A DNA stretch of 64,000 nucleotides from Rhodanobacteraceae bacterium (GTDB lineage Bacteria; Pseudomonadota; Gammaproteobacteria; Xanthomonadales; Rhodanobacteraceae): NCBI GenBank assembly GCA_009996615.1, contig JAACZU010000007.1:124001-188000 (forward strand), in the 5' to 3' direction. The position numbers and the translations under genes are program-made. Under the pieces are notes generated by a model. The model saw only the letters and a program-made list of their open reading frames with translations, had not been told where the DNA came from and searched no databases. Below, one piece after another: positions 51,826-60,845 of the stretch (position 1 is the first letter of the stretch; every line of letters begins with the position of its first letter).

Positions 51826-53456
51826 AGAGCTGGAAAGATCAACTGCGGGATCTCAAGAACGCACTGCGTGGGCCGGGACGCGGCAAGGAACAGGAACGAG
51901 GTGATGCGCCGCCCAAGATCGACTTCGACCCACCACCAGCGTGGCTGGCTGGTGGTCAGCCGACTCCGAAGAAGCCGCCTGCACGGAATCCCGTTCCGAA
52001 ACCTGCCGCTCCGGTCGCCGCAGTCGTGGCGCTCGCCACCAAGCCGCCGCGACCCCCAGCGGTTCCAACACCACCGCCATTCAAACCCCGCATCGACGAC
52101 GGATGTGTGCTGAACATGCCGGCGTGGAGCGATGTCGGCAGATTGTTGCAGCATCCCGAACATCGAGGTGAACGCTCGGCACCGATGGCTGTCAGAGTCG
52201 GGGTGGATTTCGGGACCGCTTTCACGAAAGTGGCGATTCGCGCAGGTGTCGATCTGGTACCGGTCGAATGGTCTGCCGTCACGGGAGACGATTCGGAAAC
52301 GGGGCGCTACGTGGTTCCCGGTTTCGTCGTTCGTGCGCCAGATGGCGAATTCTGCTGGCGGCGTCTCACCGAAGCTGATATTCGAGGGAACCTCAAGCTC
52401 CCGGTCATTGAGATGGCCGGGACGTATGAATGCCCGATAGCCACCGTGGCATATCTGGCGTTGGTCATCCGCTACGCGAGGGCGTTCTTGTACCGGAACG
52501 CGGAAATTGGACGCAAACTCGTGGGGCGTTCGCTGCGCTGGGAGCTGAACATCGGCTGCCCCACCGAACCACACGAGAACCCGAAGGTCGTCGATGTATT
52601 CCGGCGCATCGCCCGAACTGCGTGGCTATTGGCGGCGGAAGATCGGCTCGCAGAGCAAGACGTCTTGGCTGCATGGTCTTTGGCCGATTCTGCAATAGAC
52701 CTCGAAGCAGAACCGGGTGTCGTGCCGGAGTTCGTCGCCCAAATCGCGGGATATCTGGGGTCGCCGCAGGTAAAGGAAGGTCTGCACGCGCTGATCGACG
52801 TCGGTGCGGCCACCCTCGACGTGGCGACGTTCAACGTCGTCTTGCGAAATGATCGGGCATCTCCGCCACGCATACCCATCTTCTTTTCTGCGGTTCGTCC
52901 CCTTGGAACACACTATCTACGTCACAACCGTCATTCCAGACTCGGCCTCGATCTTTCGTGGAACGATGCAGCACCCGTCGAATCGTCCGATGACTTCGGA
53001 CAACGAAATGGAAAGCCTTTGGACGCGGTCGTGGCAGTCGATGAGGAATTCGTGGGACAAGTCGTCCGCTGCATCGTCGGCGTCATCGATGGAACCCGCA
53101 CCAACGCACGGGGAGACCCGCGAAGTGCGGCTTGGCGAGAGGGCTTGCCGATATTCGTCACCGGCGGTGGAGCGAATTGCATCTTGTATCGCCAAGCCAT
53201 CGGGGTGGTGCAACGGGAAGTGAGTTTGAGCGTGGGGCGGCGGCCGGATTCTTCGACGCATTTCCGACTCATCGAATTGAACCCAACTTCCGGCAATGCA
53301 CGACAAATCGAGGCGGGCGACAGGCTGACCGTGGCGCTCGGGCTGACGGAGGATGCCGAAAACATCGCTCGCGTCGTCCCACACCGGGACATCGAGCCGA
53401 TCACATATGGCATGCCGGAACGTGTCGATCACACGGATCTGTATGGAGACCGATGA
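51822..53456 (+). CDS. Hsp70/actin-fold ATPase
   Basis: The protein has 544 residues. Residues about 30-95 are proline-rich (PTPKKPPARNPVPKPAAP). The phosphate-1 motif is RVGVDFGTAFTKVAIRAG (about 125). Phosphate-2 is LIDVGAATLDVATFNV (about 324). The adenosine motif is PIFVTGGGANCILY (about 445). These three define the Hsp70/actin/hexokinase ATPase fold. No canonical substrate-binding domain follows, so it is not DnaK. It overlaps the helicase before it and drmA after it by 4 bp each, so it is part of the same operon. Role unknown. Confidence 0.87.
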   Translation: MKSWKDQLRDLKNALRGPGRGKEQERGDAPPKIDFDPPPAWLAGGQPTPKKPPARNPVPKPAAPVAAVVALATKPPRPPAVPTPPPFKPRIDDGCVLNMPAWSDVGRLLQHPEHRGERSAPMAVRVGVDFGTAFTKVAIRAGVDLVPVEWSAVTGDDSETGRYVVPGFVVRAPDGEFCWRRLTEADIRGNLKLPVIEMAGTYECPIATVAYLALVIRYARAFLYRNAEIGRKLVGRSLRWELNIGCPTEPHENPKVVDVFRRIARTAWLLAAEDRLAEQDVLAAWSLADSAIDLEAEPGVVPEFVAQIAGYLGSPQVKEGLHALIDVGAATLDVATFNVVLRNDRASPPRIPIFFSAVRPLGTHYLRHNRHSRLGLDLSWNDAAPVESSDDFGQRNGKPLDAVVAVDEEFVGQVVRCIVGVIDGTRTNARGDPRSAAWREGLPIFVTGGGANCILYRQAIGVVQREVSLSVGRRPDSSTHFRLIELNPTSGNARQIEAGDRLTVALGLTEDAENIARVVPHRDIEPITYGMPERVDHTDLYGDR

Positions 53457-56400
53457 TGAAAAATGATTCGAATACAGGCACGGCCTTCGTTTCCAACGCA
53501 TGGATCGCCGTCGATCACGGTCTCGGCACCGATCGCAGGCTCGCGCCCTATACGTTGGTCTTGAAGGGTGATCGTTCCCTGTATCAAGCCATCGCCGAGG
53601 ACGATTGGGTGCTCGTGCTGAACCCTGCCGGAGAGATCGTGCGTGCCGGGCGCGTGTTGCGGCTCCGCTCCGACCTTGAAACCACCACGATCTTTTTCGA
53701 CCGACTGTCCGTCGCCGATACGCCAGTGCCGGTCGCCAGTGTTTCGTTGGCTCCGCCGTCGTCGGGCAACGTCGGGCGCATCCAGTGGGACGAGTTCGTC
53801 GCGGCCCTGTCTTCGGCGCTGCATCAGACCGTGGGTGGCGTGCCGCCGGTCGAGGATCGGGCCTACATCCGCGAGCTGCTGCAACTGGCCGTGGTAGATG
53901 ATCTACTCGGCCCGGCGGGTGGTCCGCACGAACGCATCGTGGACATGAGCGTGCGAGACCGCTATCTGGTCGGCAAACTGGCACCGCGTGAAGATGCCCA
54001 GGGCGGCATCGAAGGACTGGAAGGCCCGTTGGCAGAGGAGGATGTGGAGGAGCCCACCGACCCCATCGTGCCCGGCCAGCACGAACCCGGTGCCGAGTTC
54101 GGCACGGCCACGGGGCGGGTGGAACCGGAATCGGATTCCTCCGACGAGATCGACGCCGCCAGTAATCAATCGCTGGTGCCCAGCAGCTTCGGCATGACCT
54201 TCTGCGTGGATGGCGATGCCGAGCGCATTGAGGTCGAGGCGCGTTGGGGCAGTTACGAGCGCGTGCCCAACGAAGAACACGAGCTGATGCGGCCCAATGG
54301 ACAGAAGGCCAAGGTCTGGCAGCGCATTCCCTGCGGCGGGAAGCTGGTGCTGCCGCTCGCTGAGGGTGTGATTCCCCATCAGGCACCGGACGCGAACCGT
54401 CCAGCAGTGCGGATTCAAGGCTCCATCCGCGGCAAGAACGCCAACGGCGACCGCTTGGTGACGCTGTTCTTGATCAACACGCAGGAAGAACCCGACACCA
54501 ACCGCGACACGGCATGGTTGTTCCAGCCGGAACTGATCGTGCGCGCGGAAGCAGAAGCATCCAAGCGCGCCATCTTCCGCCGCCGCCCGGTTCTGGACGT
54601 CGACGGGAACGACCCGGAGCGTGAATCGCTGGAGATGATCTACCGCAACCGCGTGGAGTTCGCGGTCGGGCACGGCGTCGCCATTCATGCCGAGACGGCG
54701 GACGACGTGACGCTGGCGACAGAGGTGCGCAGCACCGTGATGCCTCAATACGAAGTGCAGGTCACGGAGACACCGGGCCTCGACCCTGCCGACCGTCCGG
54801 CAATGAAGGAGATGGTGGCGAGCGGCCTGCTCGACATGCAGCGGCTCGCCACGTTGGGCGTGGACGAGTTGATCGACGCCCTGAACGTGCTGACGAAGGA
54901 CTACGCAGCTTGGATCGCCGAGCAACGCGGGCGCATCGGCAATGACGTGATCGGATACGACACGTCGGCGGTACAGGCGTTGGAGCAGTGTCAGGAAATC
55001 CAATCGCGCTTGCAGCAGGGCATCGACACGCTGAAGAATGACGGCAAGGCGCTGGCTGCTTTCCGTTTTGCCAACAAAGCGATGGCTATCCAGCGCGTGC
55101 GCAGCCTGTATGCGCTGGAAGTGCGGCGCGGGCGCGACGTGACGGTCGATCAATTCGACCTGCCGAAGAATCGGAGCTGGCGTCCTTTCCAGTTGGCGTT
55201 CCTGTTGCTGTCGATCCCGTCACTGGCCGATCCCACGCACCCGGATCGCGTGCAGCCGATGGAAGCCCATGCCGATCTGCTGTGGTTCCCCACCGGCGGT
55301 GGCAAGACCGAAGCCTACCTGGGCGTGGCGGCGTTCACGATGGCGATCCGCCGTCTGCAAGGCAAGCTCGGCGGCTACGACGGTTCGCGCGGTCTGGCCG
55401 TGATCATGCGCTACACCTTGCGCCTGCTGACCTTGCAGCAATTCCAGCGCGCCACCGCGCTGATCTGCGCGATGGAAAAGCTTCGGCGAGATGCTCTCGT
55501 GCAAGGTGATGAGTCGCTCGGCAAGGAGCCTTTCACCATCGGACTGTGGGTGGGCAACAAGGTGACGCCGGGCACGACCGAGGAAAGTCACTACGCCATT
55601 CAAGCTCTGCGTGATTCGGGAAAGAACAAAGCAGGACGTACTTCACCACTTCAGCTCACCAGTTGTCCTTGGTGTGGCTCTGCGATTGATCCTGGGAAAG
55701 ATGTCGTTGTCGATAAGGATCGTGGCCGAACAGTGGTTTACTGCGGAGACAAAAAGAGCAGTTGCACGTTCTCTCGCGGCAGGTCGAGCAGTTCGCCGTA
55801 TCCGGGCATTCCGGTGCTGACGGTGGACGAGGAGATCTACCACCGCCCGCCGACGATGATGATCGCCACCGTGGACAAGTTCGCCATGATGGCTTGGCGT
55901 GGTCAGGTGCGCACGTTGTTCGGTCGTGTGAATCAGGAATGCGAGCGCCACGGCCTGCTGTGGCCTGATTGCGATTGCACAGGCAATCACACCGCGTCGA
56001 AGAGTTCGCCAGCGGTCAAGGTCAAGAACGTTGCGCCGATCCGCCCGCCCGACCTGATCATCCAAGACGAGTTCCACCTCATCAGCGGTCCGCTGGGCAC
56101 GATGGTCGGCCTGTACGAGTCCGCCGTCGACGAACTGTCCGGCTGGACGCTTGATGGCAAGACGGTCAAGCCCAAGATCGTCGCGTCCACGGCGACAGTG
56201 CGCAAGGCCAAGGAACAGGTGAACAACGTGTTCATGCGGCGCGTTTCGGTGTTCCCGCCGCACGGCTTGGACGTGGAGGACAACTACTTCTCGGTGCAGC
56301 GCCCGATCGAAGAGCGGCCCGGCCGGCGCTATCTCGGCGTGTGCTCGCCCGGCAGCTCGCGGCCCGCGATGCTGATCCGTGTCTATACCGCCTTCCTCAC

Positions 56401-57448
56401 CGCCGCCCAAGCTCTGTTCGATCGCTTCGGCGAGCCCGCCGACCCGTACATGACGATGGTCGGTTACTTCAATTCGCTGCGCGAACTGGGCGGGATGCGG
56501 CGTTTGGCCGAGGACGACGTGCAGACTCGTTCCTATCGCGTGCAGATGAGCATGGTCGAACGGCCCGCACTCGCACAGCGCAGCGTCAACAATATCCGCG
56601 AGCTGACCTCGCGCGTCTCCAGTCAGGACATCCCGAAGTACCTCGACGATCTGGAGGTCAAGTTCAAGGCCGCGCTTGATGCGGCCACCGGGAAGTACGT
56701 GACGAAATGGAACGAGGGCGACACCCGCGCCATCGACGTTGTGCTGGCGACTAACATGCTGTCGGTCGGCGTGGACGTGAATCGCTTGGGCCTGATGGCG
56801 GTGAACGGCCAGCCCAAAGGCACGGCGGAATACATCCAAGCCACCAGCCGCGTGGGCCGTTCCTTCCCCGGCTTGGTCTGCACGGTGCTCACGTGGGCGC
56901 GTCCGCGCGACCTCTCGCACTACGAGACCTTCGAGCATTACCACGCGACCTTCTACAAGCATGTGGAGGCGCAGTCGGTGACGCCTTTCTCGCCGCGCGC
57001 GATGGATCGCGGCCTGACCGGCGCGCTGCTTTCCCTGATGCGTCTGGAAAACGATGCCTTCAGCCCGAACGTGGGCGCGAGCGAGCTGGACAAGTCCGAC
57101 AAGCCCGAGATCACTGAAGCCATCGACGTACTGGTGCGGCGCGCTTGGAACGTCAGCGAGACGACCACCATCAAGAGCTTGGCCGAGCGTGAACTGAAGG
57201 AACGCGCGGACGAATGGGCGAAGGAAGTGAGCGTGCCCGGCCGCACGCTGGCCTACGAAAAGCGTGGCGCACAGGCGGCGACGATGGTCGGGCTGGTCAA
57301 GTCGCCGGGCCTCCATGCGTGGGATAACTGGACGGTGCCGATGTCGATGCGCGAAGTCGAACCGGGCGTGCGCCTGATCATGAACACGGGGCACATCTCG
57401 GACGATCACGGGTGGAAGCCCCGTCCGGTGCCGAAGGACGAGGACTGA
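53453..57448 (+). CDS. drmA: DISARM helicase DrmA
   Basis: The protein has 1331 residues from MMKNDSNTGTAFVSNAWIAV; the ORF's earlier start lies inside the Hsp70-like gene. Walker A is DLLWFPTGGGKTEAYLGVAA (about residue 612). The DEAH-type box appears as LIIQDEFHLISGPLGTM (about 868). Late motifs are ATNMLSVGVDVNRLGLM and EYIQATSRVGRSFPGL. A zinc ribbon (SCPWCGSAID and CGDKKSSCTF) lies between motif I and the D-E-x-H box. DrmA is the helicase core of DISARM and works with DrmB. The ribbon-coding patch at about 55,615-55,780 is lower in GC than its surroundings. Confidence 0.93.
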   Translation: MMKNDSNTGTAFVSNAWIAVDHGLGTDRRLAPYTLVLKGDRSLYQAIAEDDWVLVLNPAGEIVRAGRVLRLRSDLETTTIFFDRLSVADTPVPVASVSLAPPSSGNVGRIQWDEFVAALSSALHQTVGGVPPVEDRAYIRELLQLAVVDDLLGPAGGPHERIVDMSVRDRYLVGKLAPREDAQGGIEGLEGPLAEEDVEEPTDPIVPGQHEPGAEFGTATGRVEPESDSSDEIDAASNQSLVPSSFGMTFCVDGDAERIEVEARWGSYERVPNEEHELMRPNGQKAKVWQRIPCGGKLVLPLAEGVIPHQAPDANRPAVRIQGSIRGKNANGDRLVTLFLINTQEEPDTNRDTAWLFQPELIVRAEAEASKRAIFRRRPVLDVDGNDPERESLEMIYRNRVEFAVGHGVAIHAETADDVTLATEVRSTVMPQYEVQVTETPGLDPADRPAMKEMVASGLLDMQRLATLGVDELIDALNVLTKDYAAWIAEQRGRIGNDVIGYDTSAVQALEQCQEIQSRLQQGIDTLKNDGKALAAFRFANKAMAIQRVRSLYALEVRRGRDVTVDQFDLPKNRSWRPFQLAFLLLSIPSLADPTHPDRVQPMEAHADLLWFPTGGGKTEAYLGVAAFTMAIRRLQGKLGGYDGSRGLAVIMRYTLRLLTLQQFQRATALICAMEKLRRDALVQGDESLGKEPFTIGLWVGNKVTPGTTEESHYAIQALRDSGKNKAGRTSPLQLTSCPWCGSAIDPGKDVVVDKDRGRTVVYCGDKKSSCTFSRGRSSSSPYPGIPVLTVDEEIYHRPPTMMIATVDKFAMMAWRGQVRTLFGRVNQECERHGLLWPDCDCTGNHTASKSSPAVKVKNVAPIRPPDLIIQDEFHLISGPLGTMVGLYESAVDELSGWTLDGKTVKPKIVASTATVRKAKEQVNNVFMRRVSVFPPHGLDVEDNYFSVQRPIEERPGRRYLGVCSPGSSRPAMLIRVYTAFLTAAQALFDRFGEPADPYMTMVGYFNSLRELGGMRRLAEDDVQTRSYRVQMSMVERPALAQRSVNNIRELTSRVSSQDIPKYLDDLEVKFKAALDAATGKYVTKWNEGDTRAIDVVLATNMLSVGVDVNRLGLMAVNGQPKGTAEYIQATSRVGRSFPGLVCTVLTWARPRDLSHYETFEHYHATFYKHVEAQSVTPFSPRAMDRGLTGALLSLMRLENDAFSPNVGASELDKSDKPEITEAIDVLVRRAWNVSETTTIKSLAERELKERADEWAKEVSVPGRTLAYEKRGAQAATMVGLVKSPGLHAWDNWTVPMSMREVEPGVRLIMNTGHISDDHGWKPRPVPKDED

Positions 57449-57450
57449 CC

Positions 57451-59307
57451 ATGACCACCAATAGAACACCCGTCGGCGAAGTCCGTCCCAGTCAACTGCT
57501 TTGGACATATGGGCCGGGCGCGCTGATCGACCTGCCGAGCCTCTCGGTGGTGACGCTGGGCATCGACCAGTGGGAAAAGGATCGCTGCCAGCCCATCGCC
57601 GAGCCGCGCTTGCTCGCCGCCGTGCGCAAGGTGCTCGGCGCACAGGTGGAGAACCTGCGCGTGCCGCCGTTTCAGAAGAGCGAACTCGTCGATCCGTGGT
57701 CGGCGGAGGCGAACATCGGCGTGCCCGTACGGCCGTTCCCGCGCTGGATGCGCTGCGTGAAATGTGGCCTGCTGTCGCCATTTGACGCGGGGTTGTTCGA
57801 TATCAAGGAAAACCGCTTCCGTCCGGAACGCACTCGCTTCGTCCACAAGGGGTGCCGCGGCTCCAAAGGCGACCAGCCCGCGAAGGATGCCGACGCCGTT
57901 CCAGCGCGTTTCCTCTTGGCCTGCCGAGACGGTCACCTCGACGACTTCCCGTGGCATTACTTCGTCCACGGCGGCAACAGCTCGTGCAAAGGCACGCTGC
58001 GCTTCTTCGAGAGTGGCGCTTCGTTGCAAACCGAGAACCTGTGGGTGAAGTGCGATGCCTGTGGGGCGTCGCGCAGCATGGCCCACGCCTTCGGCAAGGC
58101 CGGGAAGGAGAACCTGCCGAGCTGCCGGGGCAGGCATCCCCACCTCGACCACTTCGACGAAGAGTGCGACGAAGAGGCGCGGGCCGTCCTGCTGGGTTCG
58201 ACGAACAGTTGGTTCCCTATCACGCTGTCGGCGCTCGCCATCCCGCAGGCCAAAGACCCGCTCGGTCAACTGATTCAGGACGGCTGGGAGTTTTTCGAGG
58301 ATCTGGATTCCGAGGCCTCGGTTGCCGTAACGGTGAAGGCGCTGAAGAAGACCGGAGCCTTGCCGGGCATCGACAAGTACCCGGCATCAGCCATCTGGTC
58401 GGCCATCGACGCCCATCGCCTCGGCGGCGAACAGGAGGTCGTCGGCGAGGCCGACATCAAGGGCCCGGAGTGGGAGGTGCTGACGGCGGCCAATCCACCC
58501 GCGGACTATCCGCACTTCATGAGCAAGAAGGTCGCCACGCCCACGGGCTTCGAGCAGCGCATCGGCAGGGTACTGCTGTTGGAGCGACTCCGCGAGGTCA
58601 ACGCCTTGTTGGGCTTCACCCGCGTGGAGGCTCCCGAAGAAACAAGCGATCCGAATGAGCGTCCTCAGATGGCGGGGCTCGCGCGCCGCAAGCCGGACTG
58701 GGTTCCCGCCAATCAGGTTCATGGCGAGGGCATCTTCATTCAGTTCGACGAAGATGCGCTCCGGACGTGGGAGGCGCTCGACGGCGTAAAGCACGTGGAT
58801 CAGATGCTCGATGCTGGTCACCGAGGATGGCGCAATTCGCGCCACCTTGATCCCAACGAGGGCTATCCCGGCATCCGGTACGCCATGCTTCACACGCTCT
58901 CGCACCTGCTCATCCGAGAACTGGCACTCGAATGCGGCTACAACGCGGCGAGCATCCGTGAACGAATCTACGCCGACACGTCGGGCGCGAATCACCAAGC
59001 AGGCATCCTCATCTACACGGCGGCAGCCGATTCCGATGGGACGCTGGGTGGCCTCGTCGATCTGGGCAAACCGGACAACCTCGGTCGTCTGCTTCGGCAA
59101 GCGCTGAACCGTTCGAAGGTCTGCTCGTCCGATCCGCTCTGCTCGGAGCATGACCCAGGCAAAGACCGCTCGCTGCACGCCGCTGCCTGCCATGCATGCA
59201 GTCTTGTCGCCGAGACCTCCTGCGAGCGGGGCAACCGTTACCTCGACAGATCGTTGCTGGTGCAGACCCTCGAACGAGAGGATGCCGCGTTCTTCGCGGG
59301 GCTGTGA
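57451..59307 (+). CDS. drmB: DISARM DUF1998 protein DrmB
   Basis: The protein has 618 residues, 2 bp after the drmA stop. RPSQLLWTYGPGALIDLPSL is the N-terminal signature. Cys pairs MRCVKCGLLSPFD, VKCDACGASRSMAH and HAACHACSLVAETSCERGNR indicate zinc binding. RYAMLHTLSHLLIRELALEC is the DUF1998 motif. DrmB pairs with DrmA to form the DNA-binding core complex of DISARM, which recognises incoming DNA. Length fits the family. Confidence 0.93.
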   Translation: MTTNRTPVGEVRPSQLLWTYGPGALIDLPSLSVVTLGIDQWEKDRCQPIAEPRLLAAVRKVLGAQVENLRVPPFQKSELVDPWSAEANIGVPVRPFPRWMRCVKCGLLSPFDAGLFDIKENRFRPERTRFVHKGCRGSKGDQPAKDADAVPARFLLACRDGHLDDFPWHYFVHGGNSSCKGTLRFFESGASLQTENLWVKCDACGASRSMAHAFGKAGKENLPSCRGRHPHLDHFDEECDEEARAVLLGSTNSWFPITLSALAIPQAKDPLGQLIQDGWEFFEDLDSEASVAVTVKALKKTGALPGIDKYPASAIWSAIDAHRLGGEQEVVGEADIKGPEWEVLTAANPPADYPHFMSKKVATPTGFEQRIGRVLLLERLREVNALLGFTRVEAPEETSDPNERPQMAGLARRKPDWVPANQVHGEGIFIQFDEDALRTWEALDGVKHVDQMLDAGHRGWRNSRHLDPNEGYPGIRYAMLHTLSHLLIRELALECGYNAASIRERIYADTSGANHQAGILIYTAAADSDGTLGGLVDLGKPDNLGRLLRQALNRSKVCSSDPLCSEHDPGKDRSLHAAACHACSLVAETSCERGNRYLDRSLLVQTLEREDAAFFAGL

Positions 59308-59308
59308 C

Positions 59309-60070
59309 ATGGAAAGACTGCTCGAAGCCGTCACAGGTGTGGTCTGTCTCGTGTCGCCGGAGAAGGTACGGGCGCTGGCGAGCACGATTCGGAAAATTGG
59401 GGATGGGAAGGCGAACGTCGCGTTGTCGGATGTCGTCGGCACGGCCGCGGCCAAAGCCGTCGTCGAGGAGCTCGTCGACGCATGGCGGGCCACATCGGTC
59501 GGCTCGGGTGAGCTGGCCTTGATGCTGCTCGCCGCCAGCCATACGTTCGAGAAGGTGTCGAAGCATCAGTCCACCGAACTCGTGTGGACGGGTCCGACGA
59601 CGCCCTTCGTTTCCGCACGTCGCACCGAGCAGGCGCTGTTGCAAGTCATCGGCGCGGCCAAGCAGACCTTGTTCGTCACCAGCTTCGTGGCCTACGACGT
59701 CTCGACCATCGTGAAGTCGCTGAACGACGCGAACACGCGCGGCGTTAGCATCTCGATGCTGCTCGAATCGTCGCGGGATCACGGCGGCAGCATCTCGTTC
59801 GACGTGATCGAGAAGATGCGGACATTGGTCCCGAATGCGAAGCTCTACGCCTGGCGCGAACGGGCAGCTCAGTTCGCCGACGGGCGAGTTCACGCCAAAG
59901 TTGCAGTCGCAGACGGTAACGTGTGCTTCATCACCAGCGCCAACTTGACGGGTCATGCCATGGACAAGAACATGGAAGCGGGCCTTTTACTCTCTGGAGG
60001 CAATATTCCGCGACTGCTGGAAGAGCATTTGAATTCACTTGTCTATATGAGAGTGGTGTCCCCTGTGTAA
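59309..60070 (+). CDS. drmC: DISARM phospholipase-D-like protein DrmC
   Basis: The protein has 253 residues starting at MERLLEAVTGVVCLVSPEKV, 1 bp after the drmB stop. A single HKD motif reads RVHAKVAVADGNVCFITSAN (H-x-K-x4-D). A second degenerate half is EQALLQVIGAAKQTLFVTSF. PLD-fold proteins of this kind act as dimers on DNA or phospholipids. DrmC is a DISARM core member, reported to be less essential for protection than DrmA and DrmB. It closes the operon, and the next ICE gene converges on it 25 bp later. Confidence 0.92.
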   Translation: MERLLEAVTGVVCLVSPEKVRALASTIRKIGDGKANVALSDVVGTAAAKAVVEELVDAWRATSVGSGELALMLLAASHTFEKVSKHQSTELVWTGPTTPFVSARRTEQALLQVIGAAKQTLFVTSFVAYDVSTIVKSLNDANTRGVSISMLLESSRDHGGSISFDVIEKMRTLVPNAKLYAWRERAAQFADGRVHAKVAVADGNVCFITSANLTGHAMDKNMEAGLLLSGGNIPRLLEEHLNSLVYMRVVSPV

Positions 60071-60095
60071 ACAGCGATCTGCTTTTGTGCCATGC

Positions 60096-60845
60096 TCATA
60101 TGTACTTCTTGAAACTACTGGCCGCGATACTCGTTGCAACCCCGAGCATCGCCGCGCTCGGCAGCAGGATCATCAATGGGTGCAACGAAACCGGCAACGC
60201 TAGGTAGGTCACCCACGGCAACATCGCCAGCGGCATCAACGCCGCCTTCGCCCGGTGGTAGACGAAGCCCGATTCCCGCCCCGCGCCGAACTTACGGATG
60301 TCGCGGCGAACCAGTCCATCGACCAAGCCGACGAAGGCCGCGAGCAGGAACAGCGGCAGCGTGAGTACCAAGACCAGCAGGCGGACGATGAACGTCAGTA
60401 CGGTGAAGCCGGCGGCAATCAGATAGCGCTCGGTCCAGACATAGACCTGGGCGAGGTAATAGCGAAAGTCTCGGTGCGCGCCTCGACTGGGTGCGCTGGC
60501 CTGCGTCGAGGCGTCGCGCATCCAGTCCAGCAAGCCCGTCTTCACGAAAACCCACTCGTAGGTGCCCTCCACCAGCCAGCGCGCGGTGCGTCCCGGCTCC
60601 TGCACGACGGCGCTCCGGGTGAAATGGGTGGAGAGCTGGTTCAGTTCGTAGTCGAGCATGCCCTGCGCGTGGCGCCAGCCCTGGTCGGGCCAAAACAGGT
60701 GCATGCCGACGCATTCGATGACGATGGACAGCAGCAGCGAGGCGACCAGCACGCCGAACAGGCGCCATGGCAGTGTGACCACGCTGGCGACCAGGCTGCG
60801 CTGGCGTGCCTGCTGTTGCTCGGCGGTCGCGGCGGGCTCTTTCAC
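60096..60845 (-). CDS. Integrating conjugative element membrane protein, PFL_4697 family (TIGR03747)
   Basis: The protein has 249 residues with four TM segments, including VVTLPWRLFGVLVASLLLSI near the N-terminus and LVLTLPLFLLAAFVGLVDGL. GLVRRDIRKFGAGRESGFVY is the conserved loop. The family sits next to TraD in ICEs and belongs to the DUF4400 group. It overlaps traD by 4 bp. It normally precedes the RAQPRD gene, now 25 kb away. Confidence 0.93.
   Translation of the reverse strand: MKEPAATAEQQQARQRSLVASVVTLPWRLFGVLVASLLLSIVIECVGMHLFWPDQGWRHAQGMLDYELNQLSTHFTRSAVVQEPGRTARWLVEGTYEWVFVKTGLLDWMRDASTQASAPSRGAHRDFRYYLAQVYVWTERYLIAAGFTVLTFIVRLLVLVLTLPLFLLAAFVGLVDGLVRRDIRKFGAGRESGFVYHRAKAALMPLAMLPWVTYLALPVSLHPLMILLPSAAMLGVATSIAASSFKKYI

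Larger units (their letters stand above)
35261..60070 (+). other. Expanded class 1 DISARM defence island
   Basis: A co-directional run of HTH, C5-methylase, vsr, drmD, drmMI, KAP NTPase, GHKL ATPase, SNF2 helicase, Hsp70-like, drmA, drmB and drmC. Most junctions are 4-bp overlaps or gaps under 25 bp. DrmA, DrmB and DrmC are the DISARM core. DrmD plus DrmMI define class 1. The remaining genes are additions. The island is oriented against the ICE conjugation operon that flanks it. Confidence 0.9.

Noticed and set aside
55643-57781. 712-residue open frame on the - strand
   Set aside because: Antisense to drmA and drmB; His/Arg-rich translation without domains.
35261-60070. Interpretation as BREX, Druantia or Zorya
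   Set aside because: No PglZ, BrxC, DruE or ZorA/B-like proteins are present. DrmA, DrmB, DrmC, DrmD and DrmMI fit DISARM.
34955-60095. Direct repeat CATATGT near both ends of the DISARM island as an insertion scar
   Set aside because: Only seven bases match, the positions are not equivalent relative to the flanking genes, and such a match is expected by chance.
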